Source of the DNA: an uncultured Bacillaceae bacterium
GTDB taxonomy: Bacteria; Bacillota; Bacilli; Bacillales; Caldibacillaceae
Assembly (NCBI GenBank): GCA_937934645.1
Contig: CALGYZ010000057.1
Location: forward strand, 1-11,463
Length of the DNA: 11,463 nucleotides
Direction: 5' to 3'
The notes below the pieces were generated by a model that did no database searches, was not told the DNA's origin, and saw only the letters and a program-made list of their open reading frames with translations. The position numbers were made by a program, and so were the translations under genes. This document shows positions 1 to 6,854 of this stretch, one piece after another. Positions within the stretch are counted from its first letter, which is position 1. Each line of letters starts with the position of its first letter.

Positions 1-596
1 TGCTGTTAAAAGCAACAGATGCGGCCGGGACAAAACAATTCCGCGGTGTTCAGGCCCATATCGGGGAAGTCATCGCTCTCCGGAATATGATCTGGGGTCT
101 GGCAACGGCAATGGCAACCCAGCCGGAAGAAGGAAGAAACGGCGCTGTACTCCCGAACGGTTATTACTCCCATGCTTATCGTGTATTGGCACCGAACACC
201 TGGGTACGGGTGAAAAATATCTTTGAACAAATCGTTGCCGGCGGTCTCATCCAATTGCCTTCCGGTGCGAAAGATTTATTAAATCCGGAAATCCGGCCGT
301 ATATTGACAGATATTACAGAGGTACCGGCGTGAACGCCGAAGAGCGGATAAAACTGTTGAAAATGGTATGGGATGCCATCGGTACAGAGTTTGGCGGCCG
401 TCACGAACTGTATGAAGTGAATTACGCCGGAAACCATGAGAATATTCGTTTGGAAGCATTAAAGCATGCTGAAGCAGTCGGGGCTGCAGAGGCATATAAA
501 AACTTTGCGGATTCTGCTTTAGATGATTATGATCTGGAAGGATGGACAAACGAAACATGGATCAATCCGTCTGAAGTTGAAAAGGTCAAGCTGTAA
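1..596 (+). CDS. HpaB-type flavin-dependent aromatic monooxygenase, oxygenase subunit (3' part only)
   Basis: The reading frame is open from the left edge (first full codon at base 3) to the TAA at 594-596, giving the last 197 residues of a protein that is usually about 480 residues long. The segment GRHELYEVNYAGNHENIR, followed by a helical tail, is typical of the C-terminal domain of the 4-hydroxyphenylacetate 3-hydroxylase (HpaB) family. In that family the subunit uses reduced FAD and O2 to ortho-hydroxylate a phenolic substrate in the cytoplasm, with reduced flavin supplied by a separate reductase. A flavin reductase gene starts 16 bases downstream with its ribosome site directly after this stop, which supports the two-component assignment and an operon. 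The substrate is inferred only. Related subfamilies include PvcC-like hydroxylases and 4-hydroxybutyryl-CoA dehydratase; the reductase neighbour argues against the dehydratase. The N-terminal flavin and substrate regions lie outside the window. Confidence 0.85.
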   Translation, partial: LLKATDAAGTKQFRGVQAHIGEVIALRNMIWGLATAMATQPEEGRNGAVLPNGYYSHAYRVLAPNTWVRVKNIFEQIVAGGLIQLPSGAKDLLNPEIRPYIDRYYRGTGVNAEERIKLLKMVWDAIGTEFGGRHELYEVNYAGNHENIRLEALKHAEAVGAAEAYKNFADSALDDYDLEGWTNETWINPSEVEKVKL

Positions 597-612
597 ACAG
601 GAGGTCTTTAGA

Positions 613-1101
613 ATGGATGATCGCTTGTTCAGAAGGGCCATGGGCACCTTCGCCACTGGTGTAACCGTGATAACGGCCGGGAATCCGGATACAGACGGGA
701 TACACGGAATGACGGCGAACGCTTTTATGTCCGTTTCATTGAACCCTAAACTAATTGTGATTTCAATCGGGGAAAAAGCCAGGATGCTTGAAAAAATAAG
801 AAAAAACAAGCGGTTTGCCGTGAATATATTAAGTTCAGGACAAAAAGATTTGTCCATGGTGTTTGCCGGGCAGAAAAATGATGAAGGAAATATTGCATTT
901 GATGAATTAAGCGGCATACCGGTTTTGCAGGACGCAATGACAAAAATTACATGTGAAGTGGTTAATGAACATACTGAAGGAGATCACACGCTGTTTATCG
1001 GCAAGGTGTTGGACATTGCTTTTGATGAAGATGCCGAAGACCCCCTTATTTTCTTTAAAGGGGAGTACCGTTCGCTGTTGACAAAAGAAACAGTAAAGTA
1101 A
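613..1101 (+). CDS. Flavin reductase, HpaC-like reductase component of the monooxygenase
   Basis: This 162-residue protein belongs to the flavin reductase-like, FMN-binding split-barrel family. It uses NAD(P)H to reduce free FMN or FAD, which then diffuses to the oxygenase. Family signatures are present in order: FATGVTVIT (residues 13-21), GMTANAFMSVSLNP (32-45), GDHTLFIGKV (123-132) and PLIFFKGEYR (144-153). The start at 613 is set by an AGGAGG at 599-604, eight bases upstream. An in-frame ATG at 523 would overlap the upstream gene by 74 bases and would add residues the family does not have. The short gap to the HpaB-type gene and the terminator just after the stop indicate that this is the last gene of the operon. 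The family call is firm; the preferred flavin and nicotinamide cannot be read from the sequence. Confidence 0.88.
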   Translation: MDDRLFRRAMGTFATGVTVITAGNPDTDGIHGMTANAFMSVSLNPKLIVISIGEKARMLEKIRKNKRFAVNILSSGQKDLSMVFAGQKNDEGNIAFDELSGIPVLQDAMTKITCEVVNEHTEGDHTLFIGKVLDIAFDEDAEDPLIFFKGEYRSLLTKETVK

Positions 1102-1111
1102 AACAAGAAAT

Positions 1112-1144
1112 AAAAGAAGCCGGGATTTCGTCCCGGCTTCTTTT
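1112..1144. terminator. Bidirectional intrinsic terminator, 14-bp perfect stem
   Basis: Bases 1112-1125 (AAAAGAAGCCGGGA) pair perfectly with 1131-1144 around a five-base loop (TTTCG). The stem is flanked by an A-run on the left and a T-run on the right, so it can terminate from either side. It lies 10 bases after the flavin reductase stop and 13 bases from the stop of the converging minus-strand membrane protein gene, and it probably serves both. Confidence 0.9.
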
Positions 1145-1157
1145 CATCTTCATATTA

Positions 1158-1547
1158 TTATGTTTGTTCCGCCCGGTTTCCCGCAATATTTACGCCAAGA
1201 ATGCCGCCCATAACCGCCGTGATGGTAAAACATATGTAATAAACAATCTGCTCTGTGGAAAAACCGCTGTCATACCCCAAGTACTCGAATAAAAAATGAA
1301 TAACCGTATATAAAAGACCGGTTAATCCCCCGAGCATCCATCCTTTTTCTTTACCCCGGCCGCCGGCGGTAAAACCACCTAAAAACAATGCGATAAATGA
1401 AATGATTGTAATGAAGATTTTGATCTGACTTTCTTCAACGGCGGTGAATTTAAGTATGGTAGCAAAAATCAAACTGCAAAGGGCAGCTATGGCATAAATG
1501 ACTCCTAAGCCTAATAACACCGAACTGAACATCTTCCGCACATCCAT
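1158..1547 (-). CDS. yrzE: TIGR04086 family small membrane protein (YrzE type)
   Basis: This 129-residue, very hydrophobic protein has four probable transmembrane helices at about residues 7-33, 43-62, 68-90 and 98-122. A glycine-rich loop, FLGGFTAGGRGKEKGW, lies between helices two and three; this pattern is typical of the TIGR04086 family of Firmicutes. The biochemical function is unknown. The start is placed at 1547, not at the longer in-frame ATG at 1580, because a strong GGAGGAGG (complement of 1555-1562) lies seven bases upstream. The longer start would put that ribosome site inside the gene and would add a polar N-terminus. The gene is divergent from the DUF421 gene and close to spoVB, as in B. 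subtilis from memory. The symbol rests on family and synteny. Confidence 0.75.
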   Translation of the reverse strand: MDVRKMFSSVLLGLGVIYAIAALCSLIFATILKFTAVEESQIKIFITIISFIALFLGGFTAGGRGKEKGWMLGGLTGLLYTVIHFLFEYLGYDSGFSTEQIVYYICFTITAVMGGILGVNIAGNRAEQT

Positions 1548-1682
1548 CGCTTTTCCTCCTCCGGTTTTCCTCCCGAACACTTACACACCTTTGCCCCTGA
1601 ATGATATCAGTACAAGCATATTCAGATTTTTCGGTTTTAGAATGAAAATTAATAATTTTTGAAAAACAATTACGGGGGGATG

Positions 1683-1712
1683 GCATAAAAATAGCATCTG
1701 CGGTAAAAAATA
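1683..1712 (+). promoter_or_regulatory. Candidate forespore (sigma F/G type) promoter before the DUF421 gene
   Basis: GCATA (1683-1687) fits the -35 pattern GYATA of sigma F/G promoters. After exactly 15 bases, GTAAAAAATA (1703-1712) fits the sigma F -10 pattern GGNNANANTR with one mismatch. The predicted transcript would begin near 1719, just ahead of the GGGGG ribosome site at 1723-1727. The -10 lies in an A-run, so a chance match is possible. A weaker sigma A alternative begins with TTGAAA at 1659-1664 but has no good -10 at a standard distance. Confidence 0.4.
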
Positions 1713-1734
1713 GGAAAGAAACGGGGGAATTAAA

Positions 1735-2388
1735 ATGGGAGTTTACGGAACAATTCTTTTCCGGAGTTTTCTTGTTTATTTTTTAATTGTCGTGATTTTC
1801 CGTATAATGGGTAAAAGGGAAATTGGTGAGCTCGGCATTGTTGATCTTGTCGTATTTGTTATGATGGCCGATATTGCCGTGATCGCGATTGAAAATTATG
1901 ATGGTTCCTTGTGGAAATTTATACTGCCAATGGGTGCGCTTGTTTTCATCCAGATTGCCTCTTCCTGGCTGTCGTTGAAAAGCAGAAGCTTCAGGAGGCT
2001 GGTTGACAGTGAACCGTCCATTATTATAAAAAATGGGAAGATCAATGAACGGATAATGAAAAAGCAACGTTACAACTATGATGATCTGCTGATGCAATTA
2101 AGACAAAAAAATGTCCGGTATATTTCCGATGTCGAGTATGCGATTTTGGAACCTACAGGAAAATTATCTGTATTCGAAAAGGATAAAAATAAGAAAAAAC
2201 CGCAAAAATTTTCCATCGGGTTGATTGTTGACGGGGAAGTCCAAGAGGATAAATTGAATGATCTGAATATAACAAAAAAATGGCTGTTTAAAGAGCTTGA
2301 CAAACGGGGGATAAAAGATTTAAAGAAAATATCATTTTGCAGTTACGATGACGGTAAATTGTATATTGACTTCATTGATCAGGAATAG
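1735..2388 (+). CDS. yrbG: DUF421 / YetF-domain membrane protein (YrbG type)
   Basis: This 217-residue protein has a hydrophobic N-terminal part with about three membrane helices (residues 5-24, 33-52, 61-80) and a soluble C-terminal part. DUF421 signatures are present: RIMGKREIGELGIVDLVVF (23-41), RLVDSEPSIIIKNGKI (88-103) and YNYDDLLMQLR (113-123), followed by a segment containing SDVEYAILE (131-139). The C-terminal region (about 160-214) is the variable half of these proteins. DUF421 relatives (YetF, YdfS, and the 2Duf protein of spoVA-2mob elements) have been linked to spore membrane properties and heat resistance; whether this protein acts the same way is inference. The ATG at 1735 follows a G-rich, rather weak ribosome site. 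The gene converges on spoVB and is separated from it by a hairpin terminator. The symbol is assigned from family, length (B. subtilis YrbG is about 218 residues, from memory) and order. Confidence 0.8.
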   Translation: MGVYGTILFRSFLVYFLIVVIFRIMGKREIGELGIVDLVVFVMMADIAVIAIENYDGSLWKFILPMGALVFIQIASSWLSLKSRSFRRLVDSEPSIIIKNGKINERIMKKQRYNYDDLLMQLRQKNVRYISDVEYAILEPTGKLSVFEKDKNKKKPQKFSIGLIVDGEVQEDKLNDLNITKKWLFKELDKRGIKDLKKISFCSYDDGKLYIDFIDQE

Positions 2389-2397
2389 TTTGCAAAA

Positions 2398-2421
2398 AGG
2401 GCTGTCAGGCTGGACAGCCCT
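2398..2421. terminator. Hairpin terminator between converging yrbG-type gene and spoVB
   Basis: AGGGCTGTC (2398-2406) pairs perfectly with GACAGCCCT (2413-2421) around a six-base loop. Read on the minus strand the stem is followed by a T-run (complement of the A-run 2394-2398), so it is a good terminator for spoVB. On the plus strand the following bases are only moderately T-rich (ATCATTGTTTT), so termination of the DUF421 transcript may be weaker. Confidence 0.75.
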
Positions 2422-2430
2422 ATCATTGTT

Positions 2431-3981
2431 TTAAGCTTTTCCGGGAAATAGTAAGGTTTTGAACTTTGAAATATCATTCCAATGGATGATTTTTAATACA
2501 AATAACAGAAATATGTAGGCTGTGCCCATGGCCGTTCCTGTGATTAATACCGTTTTCAGGAGGCCTGCAGAGCCGGCTAGCATATCAAAGCAATAATGTC
2601 CGGAAATTCCTGTAACGATAACCGTTAACAACACTTTTCCATAATAGGAAGCATAAAACGTAAGCGGAACTACTTTTAAAATTGTAGCATAATGAAGCAA
2701 AGTCACCAATACAAAACCGAATACAATACCTATGGCCACACCGTGTATACCGAATTCCGGTTTTGAAGCAAGGATAAAAATGACCGCAAGCTTTACCGCT
2801 GCACCGAATAAGCTGTTCATCATCGCCGCCCTGGCAAGATCCAATGCCTGAAGCGCAGCCTGTAGCGGCGGTTGCAAATATTGCAGCAAAATAAACGGGG
2901 CAATTAATTTAATAAATACTGCACCGCCGGTTGAGTTATATAATATATCCATCAATGGAGCGGATAAAATATACAGAACAATTACCGGAAGGGCACCGGT
3001 TAGGATACAAAACTTTAACGCCTGTTGAAGCCGCTTTTCCACAACCGCATATTGTTTTAGCGTATATGCTTCGCTAATGGCCGGAACGAGGGATGTGCTT
3101 AAAGCATACGTAATGAAAGATGGAAGAAGCAACAGCGGCATGGCCAGGCCGGTCAGGGAACCGTATTGTTTCGTTGCGGCGGCTGTACTTATGCCCGCTA
3201 AAGCCAGGGCTCTTGTTACAACAATCGGTTCAAAAAACCAGGAAACGGAACCGATCATCCTGCTTCCTGTCGTCGGAACGGCAATTTCCATCAGTTCCCG
3301 GAAAATGTTCCCAGTATTTTTTAAGCTTTTAAAGAAGTTTTTTCTGAATGGAAATGCTTTTCGGATTTTAAACATCGCCATTAAATACAATAATGAAACG
3401 AGTTCACCGATTATGGTTGCGACCATAACCGCCGCTGCGGCATATTCAATTCCGTACGGCAAAAAGATTTTCGTTAAAACAGCGATGAAAATGATCCGGA
3501 TAAACTGTTCGGCTAACTGGGATACGGCTGCCGGTTTCATATTTTGTTTTCCTTGGAAATACCCCCTGAGAACCGAGCTGACAGCGACAACCGGTATAAC
3601 GGGAGTAATGGCCAAAAGCGGATAAATCGTCCGATTGTCCGTAAAAATTTGTTCGGCAAAAACCGGGGCACCGAAAAAAAGAACAGGTGTAAAAATGAAT
3701 GATAATGTTAATGTTGTTAACAAAGAAACAGCCAGGATTTTTTTAACTTTTGCCATATCACCAAGCGCTTCGGCCTCGGCTACCCGCTTTGAAATGGCAA
3801 CCGGAAGACCGAACTGGGTTAAAGTAACAACGAGTATGAATGTCGGATATGCCATCATGTACAGGCCGACCCCTTCCTCTCCGATAAAACGGGCGATTAA
3901 AATGCGGTTAATAAAACCTAAAATACGGGTGATTAATCCGGCAGCCAGAAGAATCATCGTTCCTTTTAAAAATTTGGACAT
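2431..3981 (-). CDS. spoVB: Stage V sporulation protein B, MOP-superfamily flippase
   Basis: This 516-residue polytopic membrane protein belongs to the polysaccharide transporter branch of the MOP (multidrug/oligosaccharidyl-lipid/polysaccharide) superfamily. SpoVB acts in the mother cell and is thought to flip lipid-linked peptidoglycan precursor across the outer forespore membrane for spore cortex synthesis. Visible signatures are an N-terminal amphipathic start MSKFLKGT, then LGFINRILIARFIGEEGVGL (21-40), MAYPTF (43-48), GLPVAISKRVAEAE (58-71) and RGYFQGKQNMKP (139-150), with alternating hydrophobic helices to the end. The start at 3981 matches the known family N-terminus and length (about 518 residues in B. 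subtilis). A longer frame from 4137 would overlap comN by 54 bases and is rejected. The ribosome site is weak (AGGG, complement of 3989-3992). The family is usually under sigma E; I could not find a convincing sigma E promoter here. Confidence 0.93.
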   Translation of the reverse strand: MSKFLKGTMILLAAGLITRILGFINRILIARFIGEEGVGLYMMAYPTFILVVTLTQFGLPVAISKRVAEAEALGDMAKVKKILAVSLLTTLTLSFIFTPVLFFGAPVFAEQIFTDNRTIYPLLAITPVIPVVAVSSVLRGYFQGKQNMKPAAVSQLAEQFIRIIFIAVLTKIFLPYGIEYAAAAVMVATIIGELVSLLYLMAMFKIRKAFPFRKNFFKSLKNTGNIFRELMEIAVPTTGSRMIGSVSWFFEPIVVTRALALAGISTAAATKQYGSLTGLAMPLLLLPSFITYALSTSLVPAISEAYTLKQYAVVEKRLQQALKFCILTGALPVIVLYILSAPLMDILYNSTGGAVFIKLIAPFILLQYLQPPLQAALQALDLARAAMMNSLFGAAVKLAVIFILASKPEFGIHGVAIGIVFGFVLVTLLHYATILKVVPLTFYASYYGKVLLTVIVTGISGHYCFDMLAGSAGLLKTVLITGTAMGTAYIFLLFVLKIIHWNDISKFKTLLFPGKA

Positions 3982-4083
3982 TTCTTTTCCCTGCCTTCTC
4001 AAATAACCAATTTTTTTATACAATGATATATATGCAAACAAGTGGACAACCTTGACCAGTTTTATTAAAAGGAGAATCCGTTC
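3982..4083. promoter_or_regulatory. Divergent AT-rich intergenic region of spoVB and comN
   Basis: This 102-base gap must hold the start signals of both spoVB (minus) and comN (plus), unless spoVB is read from inside comN. It contains the AT-rich stretch 4011-4034 (T-run, then TATACAATGATATATAT). TACAAT at 4019-4024 could serve as a plus-strand -10, but the matching -35 is poor. On the minus strand the same stretch reads GCATATATAT, resembling a sigma E -10, but no ATA is placed 16 bases before it. The comN ribosome site AAAGGAG is at 4068-4074. Promoter identities are unresolved. Confidence 0.35.
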
Positions 4084-4383
4084 ATGGCAGGCCATCTTTA
4101 TGATCGTTTCAGGAAAGACGTTCAAATTGTACTTCAATCGAAGCTTGAGGAGTTCAGGTTATTTGACTATAACCAGGTTACCGAGGACGATTTATGGAAT
4201 TTTTTAACAGCGAAAGTATGGACAAAACCGAAAGAAAATGTACATATATACGAAATTGTTGCTGATATTATGCAATTAAAAGTCAGTGATTTTTTTACCT
4301 TTCAAACAGTGGAACAATTAAAAGGACCCGACTGGTTCACAGACGAAAACTCGGATAAGTGGAAAGAGTTACTGAAAAAATAA
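4084..4383 (+). CDS. comN: ComN-type post-transcriptional regulator (YrzD)
   Basis: This 99-residue acidic protein has no membrane segment. Its sequence (MAGHLYDRFRKDVQIVL at the start, the central EDDLWNFLTAKVW at about 35-47, and a C-terminal WFTDENSDKWKELLKK) fits the small post-transcriptional regulator family whose B. subtilis member is ComN (YrzD, 98 residues). In B. subtilis ComN raises the level of comE operon mRNA and so DNA uptake in competence, and it is placed at division sites and poles by DivIVA. The start at 4084 is supported by AAAGGAG nine bases upstream. The gene lies divergent from spoVB and directly before secDF with no terminator between, the same order as in B. subtilis from memory. 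Whether this host becomes competent cannot be told from the window. Shared transcription with secDF is likely but not proven. Confidence 0.8.
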   Translation: MAGHLYDRFRKDVQIVLQSKLEEFRLFDYNQVTEDDLWNFLTAKVWTKPKENVHIYEIVADIMQLKVSDFFTFQTVEQLKGPDWFTDENSDKWKELLKK

Positions 4384-4442
4384 ATCTTTTCCTTTGTGCA
4401 TATGTTTGTATGTTTTTGAGCAAGATCGGGTAAATTTTGTAA

Positions 4443-4461
4443 ACTTGCATAAATTGCAAGT
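4443..4461 (+). repeat. Inverted repeat in the secDF leader
   Basis: ACTTGCA (4443-4449) and TGCAAGT (4455-4461) are perfect inverted copies with a five-base spacer. The repeat sits in the 106-base gap between comN and secDF and ends 11 bases before the AGAGGAGGA ribosome site (4472-4480). It has no T-run after it, so it is not a normal terminator. It could be an mRNA hairpin near the ribosome site or an operator for a dimeric regulator. The stem is short and AT-leaning and may be chance. Confidence 0.3.
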
Positions 4462-4489
4462 GTTCTCTTTCAGAGGAGGATTTTTACTA

Positions 4490-6754
4490 ATGGTAAAACG
4501 AAGCAGAATTTTGGCCGTTTTTTTAATCGTCCTGTTATTTGCCGGCCTGCTTGGAACCACGACAAGCCCCATATTGGACCGGATCAAGCTCGGTCTTGAC
4601 CTTCAGGGAGGATTTGAAGTTCTATATGAAGTAAGTCCGGTAAATGAAGGAGATAAGATTACCGAAGAGACGCTGGCCAGCACGGCCCAGGCTTTAAGCA
4701 AAAGAATTGATGCGCTTGGTGTCAGTGAACCGAGAATAGATGTTGAGGAAGGAAACCGGATCCGCGTGCAGCTTGCCGGTGTGGAAGATGAGGATCAAGC
4801 GCGGGAAATGTTGTCCACGACTGCTGAGTTATCTTTCCGTGATGCAGAAGACCAAAAGCTGCTTGACGGAACGGATCTTGTTCAGGGCGGTGCTAAGCAA
4901 TCCTTTGACCAGAACGGCAATCCGAATGTCGTTTTGAAATTAAAAGAAGCAACTAAGTTTGCTGAGGCTACAAAAAAAGCCATGCAAAAAGATCCGCCCG
5001 TCATGGTTATTTGGCTGGATTTTGATGAAGAAGCCGATTCCTTTGCTGAAGAGGTCAAAAAAGAAAATCCGAAATTTATTTCCGCACCGATGGTTTCCCA
5101 AGTCATTAATTCAAGGGACGTGGAAATTACCGGCAATTTTACGGTGGAAGAAGCCCAGACGCTTGCAGAACTGCTAAATGCCGGGGCTCTGCCGGTGAAA
5201 TTGGATGAAGTTTATTCAACTTCTGTCGGTGCGCAATTCGGCCAGGATGCCCTTGAAAAAACGGTCCGTGCCGGAATCATCGGGATTATAGCAATAATTT
5301 TGTTCCTCGTTATTTTTTACCGTCTTCCGGGACTTGTTGCCAGTATCACCCTTTGTGTGTATATATGGCTCGTTTTAGCCGTGTTTAACGGTTTAAATGC
5401 CGTTCTTACCCTGCCCGGAATTGCGGCGTTGCTGCTTGGGATCGGAATGGCTCTTGATGCCAACATTATTTCCTATGAAAGGTTAAAAGAGGAACTTCGT
5501 GTCGGACGGTCCCTTCCGGCAGCTTTTAAAAAAGCCAATAAAAATTCAATCATTACCATTATCGATGCGAACCTGACAACACTGCTCGCCGCCGCCGTAC
5601 TGTTTTTCTTCGGTGAAAGTTCGGTAAAAGGTTTCGCAACAATGTTAATCGTAAGCATTCTGGTCAACTTTATAACCGCTGTTTATTTAACCCGTCTGTT
5701 ATTAGGCCTGCTGGTAAAAAGCAATTGGTTTAATAAAAAACATAGCTGGTTCGGCGTAAAAGCAGACGATGTTCATGACATTCAAGAAGGAATTGATACG
5801 ATTGATTTAACTACCCGGTTTGACCGGTTTGATTTTGTCAAACATAAAAATAAATTTTTCCTGGCATCAGGAATGGTGATTACCGCCGGAATCATTATTC
5901 TTTCCATTTTCTGGTTAAATTTGTCGATTGACTTTACAAGCGGGACACGTATTGAAATTATGTCGGACGAGCCGTTATCTGCAGAAGAAATCAAAGCAGA
6001 TCTGGAAACATTTCAAATTAAAACCGACGATATTGTATTTTCCGGTGACAATAACCAACGTGCAGTGGCAAGATATAAAGGTGATGCATTGGATCGCAGT
6101 GAAATTAATGAAATAAAAAATTACTTTTATGAAAATTATGGTGCTGATTCCAATGTCAGTGTCGTCACACCGACCGTCGGAAAAGAACTTGTGAAAAATG
6201 CTATTATGGCCCTTGCGCTCGCTGCCGCCGGCATGATTATTTATATCGCTTTCCGGTTCGAATGGCGGATGGGTGTAGCAGCTGTCATTGCTCTTCTCTA
6301 CGATGTGTTTTTCACGATGTCCATATTCAGCATAACTCGGCTTGAAGTCGATTTGACCTTTGTTGCTGCAATCCTGACTATAGTCGGTTATTCTATTAAC
6401 GATACGATAGTTACATTTGACCGGATCCGGGAACATTTGAGAAAAAGAAGAAAGATCCGCCGATTCGATGAATTGGTGCATATTGTCAACAGCAGTTTAC
6501 GCCAGGTTTTCACCCGGTCGGTAAATACGGTATTGACAACACTTATACCGGTATTCTGTTTGCTTTTGATCGGAAGCGAGGCCATTTGGAACTTTTCCTT
6601 TGCCATGTTCCTCGGCCTGTTAAGCGGTTTTTACTCTTCCTTGTACATCGCTGCCCAGCTCTGGCTTGTATGGAAAGGAAAAGAATTAAAGCAAAAAGGT
6701 GAGCTTATTACGTATCAGGAAAAGAAACGGTATTCCGGCGAACCGCAAGTATAA
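4490..6754 (+). CDS. secDF: Fused protein-export membrane protein SecDF
   Basis: This 754-residue protein combines SecD and SecF in one chain, as is common in Bacillaceae (B. subtilis SecDF is 737 residues). SecDF works with SecYEG and uses the proton gradient to help pull exported proteins across the membrane. The SecD half has an N-terminal helix (about 6-24), the GLDLQGG motif (35-41), the external P1 domain and helices from about 262 to 410, including GIGMALDANIISYERLKEEL (317-336). The SecF half begins near 450 with a helix, then SIDFTSGTRIEI (479-490), and ends with GYSINDTIVTFDRIREHL (633-650). Asp323 and Asp638 correspond to the proton-relay aspartates known from Thermus SecDF. The ATG at 4490 is chosen because AGAGGAGGA lies nine bases before it; an upstream in-frame TTG at 4394 has no ribosome site. 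No YajC gene is seen nearby in the window. Transcription ends at the hairpin that overlaps the stop codon. Confidence 0.97.
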   Translation: MVKRSRILAVFLIVLLFAGLLGTTTSPILDRIKLGLDLQGGFEVLYEVSPVNEGDKITEETLASTAQALSKRIDALGVSEPRIDVEEGNRIRVQLAGVEDEDQAREMLSTTAELSFRDAEDQKLLDGTDLVQGGAKQSFDQNGNPNVVLKLKEATKFAEATKKAMQKDPPVMVIWLDFDEEADSFAEEVKKENPKFISAPMVSQVINSRDVEITGNFTVEEAQTLAELLNAGALPVKLDEVYSTSVGAQFGQDALEKTVRAGIIGIIAIILFLVIFYRLPGLVASITLCVYIWLVLAVFNGLNAVLTLPGIAALLLGIGMALDANIISYERLKEELRVGRSLPAAFKKANKNSIITIIDANLTTLLAAAVLFFFGESSVKGFATMLIVSILVNFITAVYLTRLLLGLLVKSNWFNKKHSWFGVKADDVHDIQEGIDTIDLTTRFDRFDFVKHKNKFFLASGMVITAGIIILSIFWLNLSIDFTSGTRIEIMSDEPLSAEEIKADLETFQIKTDDIVFSGDNNQRAVARYKGDALDRSEINEIKNYFYENYGADSNVSVVTPTVGKELVKNAIMALALAAAGMIIYIAFRFEWRMGVAAVIALLYDVFFTMSIFSITRLEVDLTFVAAILTIVGYSINDTIVTFDRIREHLRKRRKIRRFDELVHIVNSSLRQVFTRSVNTVLTTLIPVFCLLLIGSEAIWNFSFAMFLGLLSGFYSSLYIAAQLWLVWKGKELKQKGELITYQEKKRYSGEPQV

Positions 6755-6782
6755 AAAAGACGGTTATTGCACCGTCTTTTTT
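6753..6782 (+). terminator. Intrinsic terminator of secDF
   Basis: AAAAAAGACGGT (6753-6764) pairs perfectly with ACCGTCTTTTTT (6771-6782) around a six-base loop, and a seven-base T-run (6777-6783) closes the downstream side. The stem begins inside the TAA stop codon of secDF, so the gene has almost no 3' untranslated region before it. Confidence 0.9.
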
Positions 6783-6799
6783 TGTTTGCTTTGGCTTCA

Positions 6800-6828
6800 T
6801 TGATTCATATAAATTACTTTAGTATAAT
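6800..6828 (+). promoter_or_regulatory. Near-consensus sigma A promoter for recJ-apt
   Basis: TTGATT (6800-6805) and a perfect TATAAT (6823-6828) are separated by 17 bases. The expected transcript start is near 6835, about 20 bases before the recJ ATG. The promoter lies just after the secDF terminator, so recJ and apt form a separate transcription unit. Confidence 0.85.
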
Positions 6829-6839
6829 GGTAGAGTTGA

Positions 6840-6846
6840 GAGGTGA
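6840..6846 (+). promoter_or_regulatory. Ribosome binding site that decides the recJ start
   Basis: GAGGTGA is fully complementary to the 3' end of Bacillus 16S rRNA and lies eight bases before the ATG at 6855. It overlaps the in-frame GTG at 6843, which therefore cannot be the main start. Confidence 0.75.
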
Positions 6847-6854
6847 GACCGTAC

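Noticed and set aside
523..612. Upstream in-frame start for the flavin reductase
   Set aside because: It would overlap the oxygenase gene by 74 bases, while AGGAGG at 599-604 points to 613.
247..917. Minus-strand frames of 103 and 132 codons opposite the HpaB-type and flavin reductase genes
   Set aside because: Both are antisense to well-conserved coding sequence and show no domain or start signal.
1581..1660. Sigma E-like promoter for the yrzE-type gene on the minus strand
   Set aside because: GAATATG and CATTCA on the minus strand resemble the two boxes, but the spacing is one base short and the -10 match is poor.
1450..1686. Minus-strand 78-codon frame overlapping the 5' part of the yrzE-type gene
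   Set aside because: It overlaps the better supported gene in another frame, and the strong ribosome site at 1555-1562 serves the ATG at 1547.
3077..3625. Plus-strand open frame of 182 codons antisense to spoVB
   Set aside because: It lies opposite conserved SpoVB helices, and its composition and lack of a ribosome site fit a shadow frame.
3982..4137. 52-residue N-terminal extension of SpoVB
   Set aside because: It overlaps comN and exceeds family length; the MSKFLKGT start matches SpoVB proteins.
4394..4489. TTG-initiated 32-residue extension of SecDF, or a leader peptide for secDF
   Set aside because: There is no ribosome site before the TTG, it is in frame with no stop before secDF, and the true start has a strong ribosome site. 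No separate arrest-type small frame is seen.
5975..6481. Minus-strand open frame of 168 codons inside secDF
   Set aside because: It is fully antisense to the conserved SecF half, has no recognisable family, and is rich in Cys/His/Ile as expected of a shadow frame.
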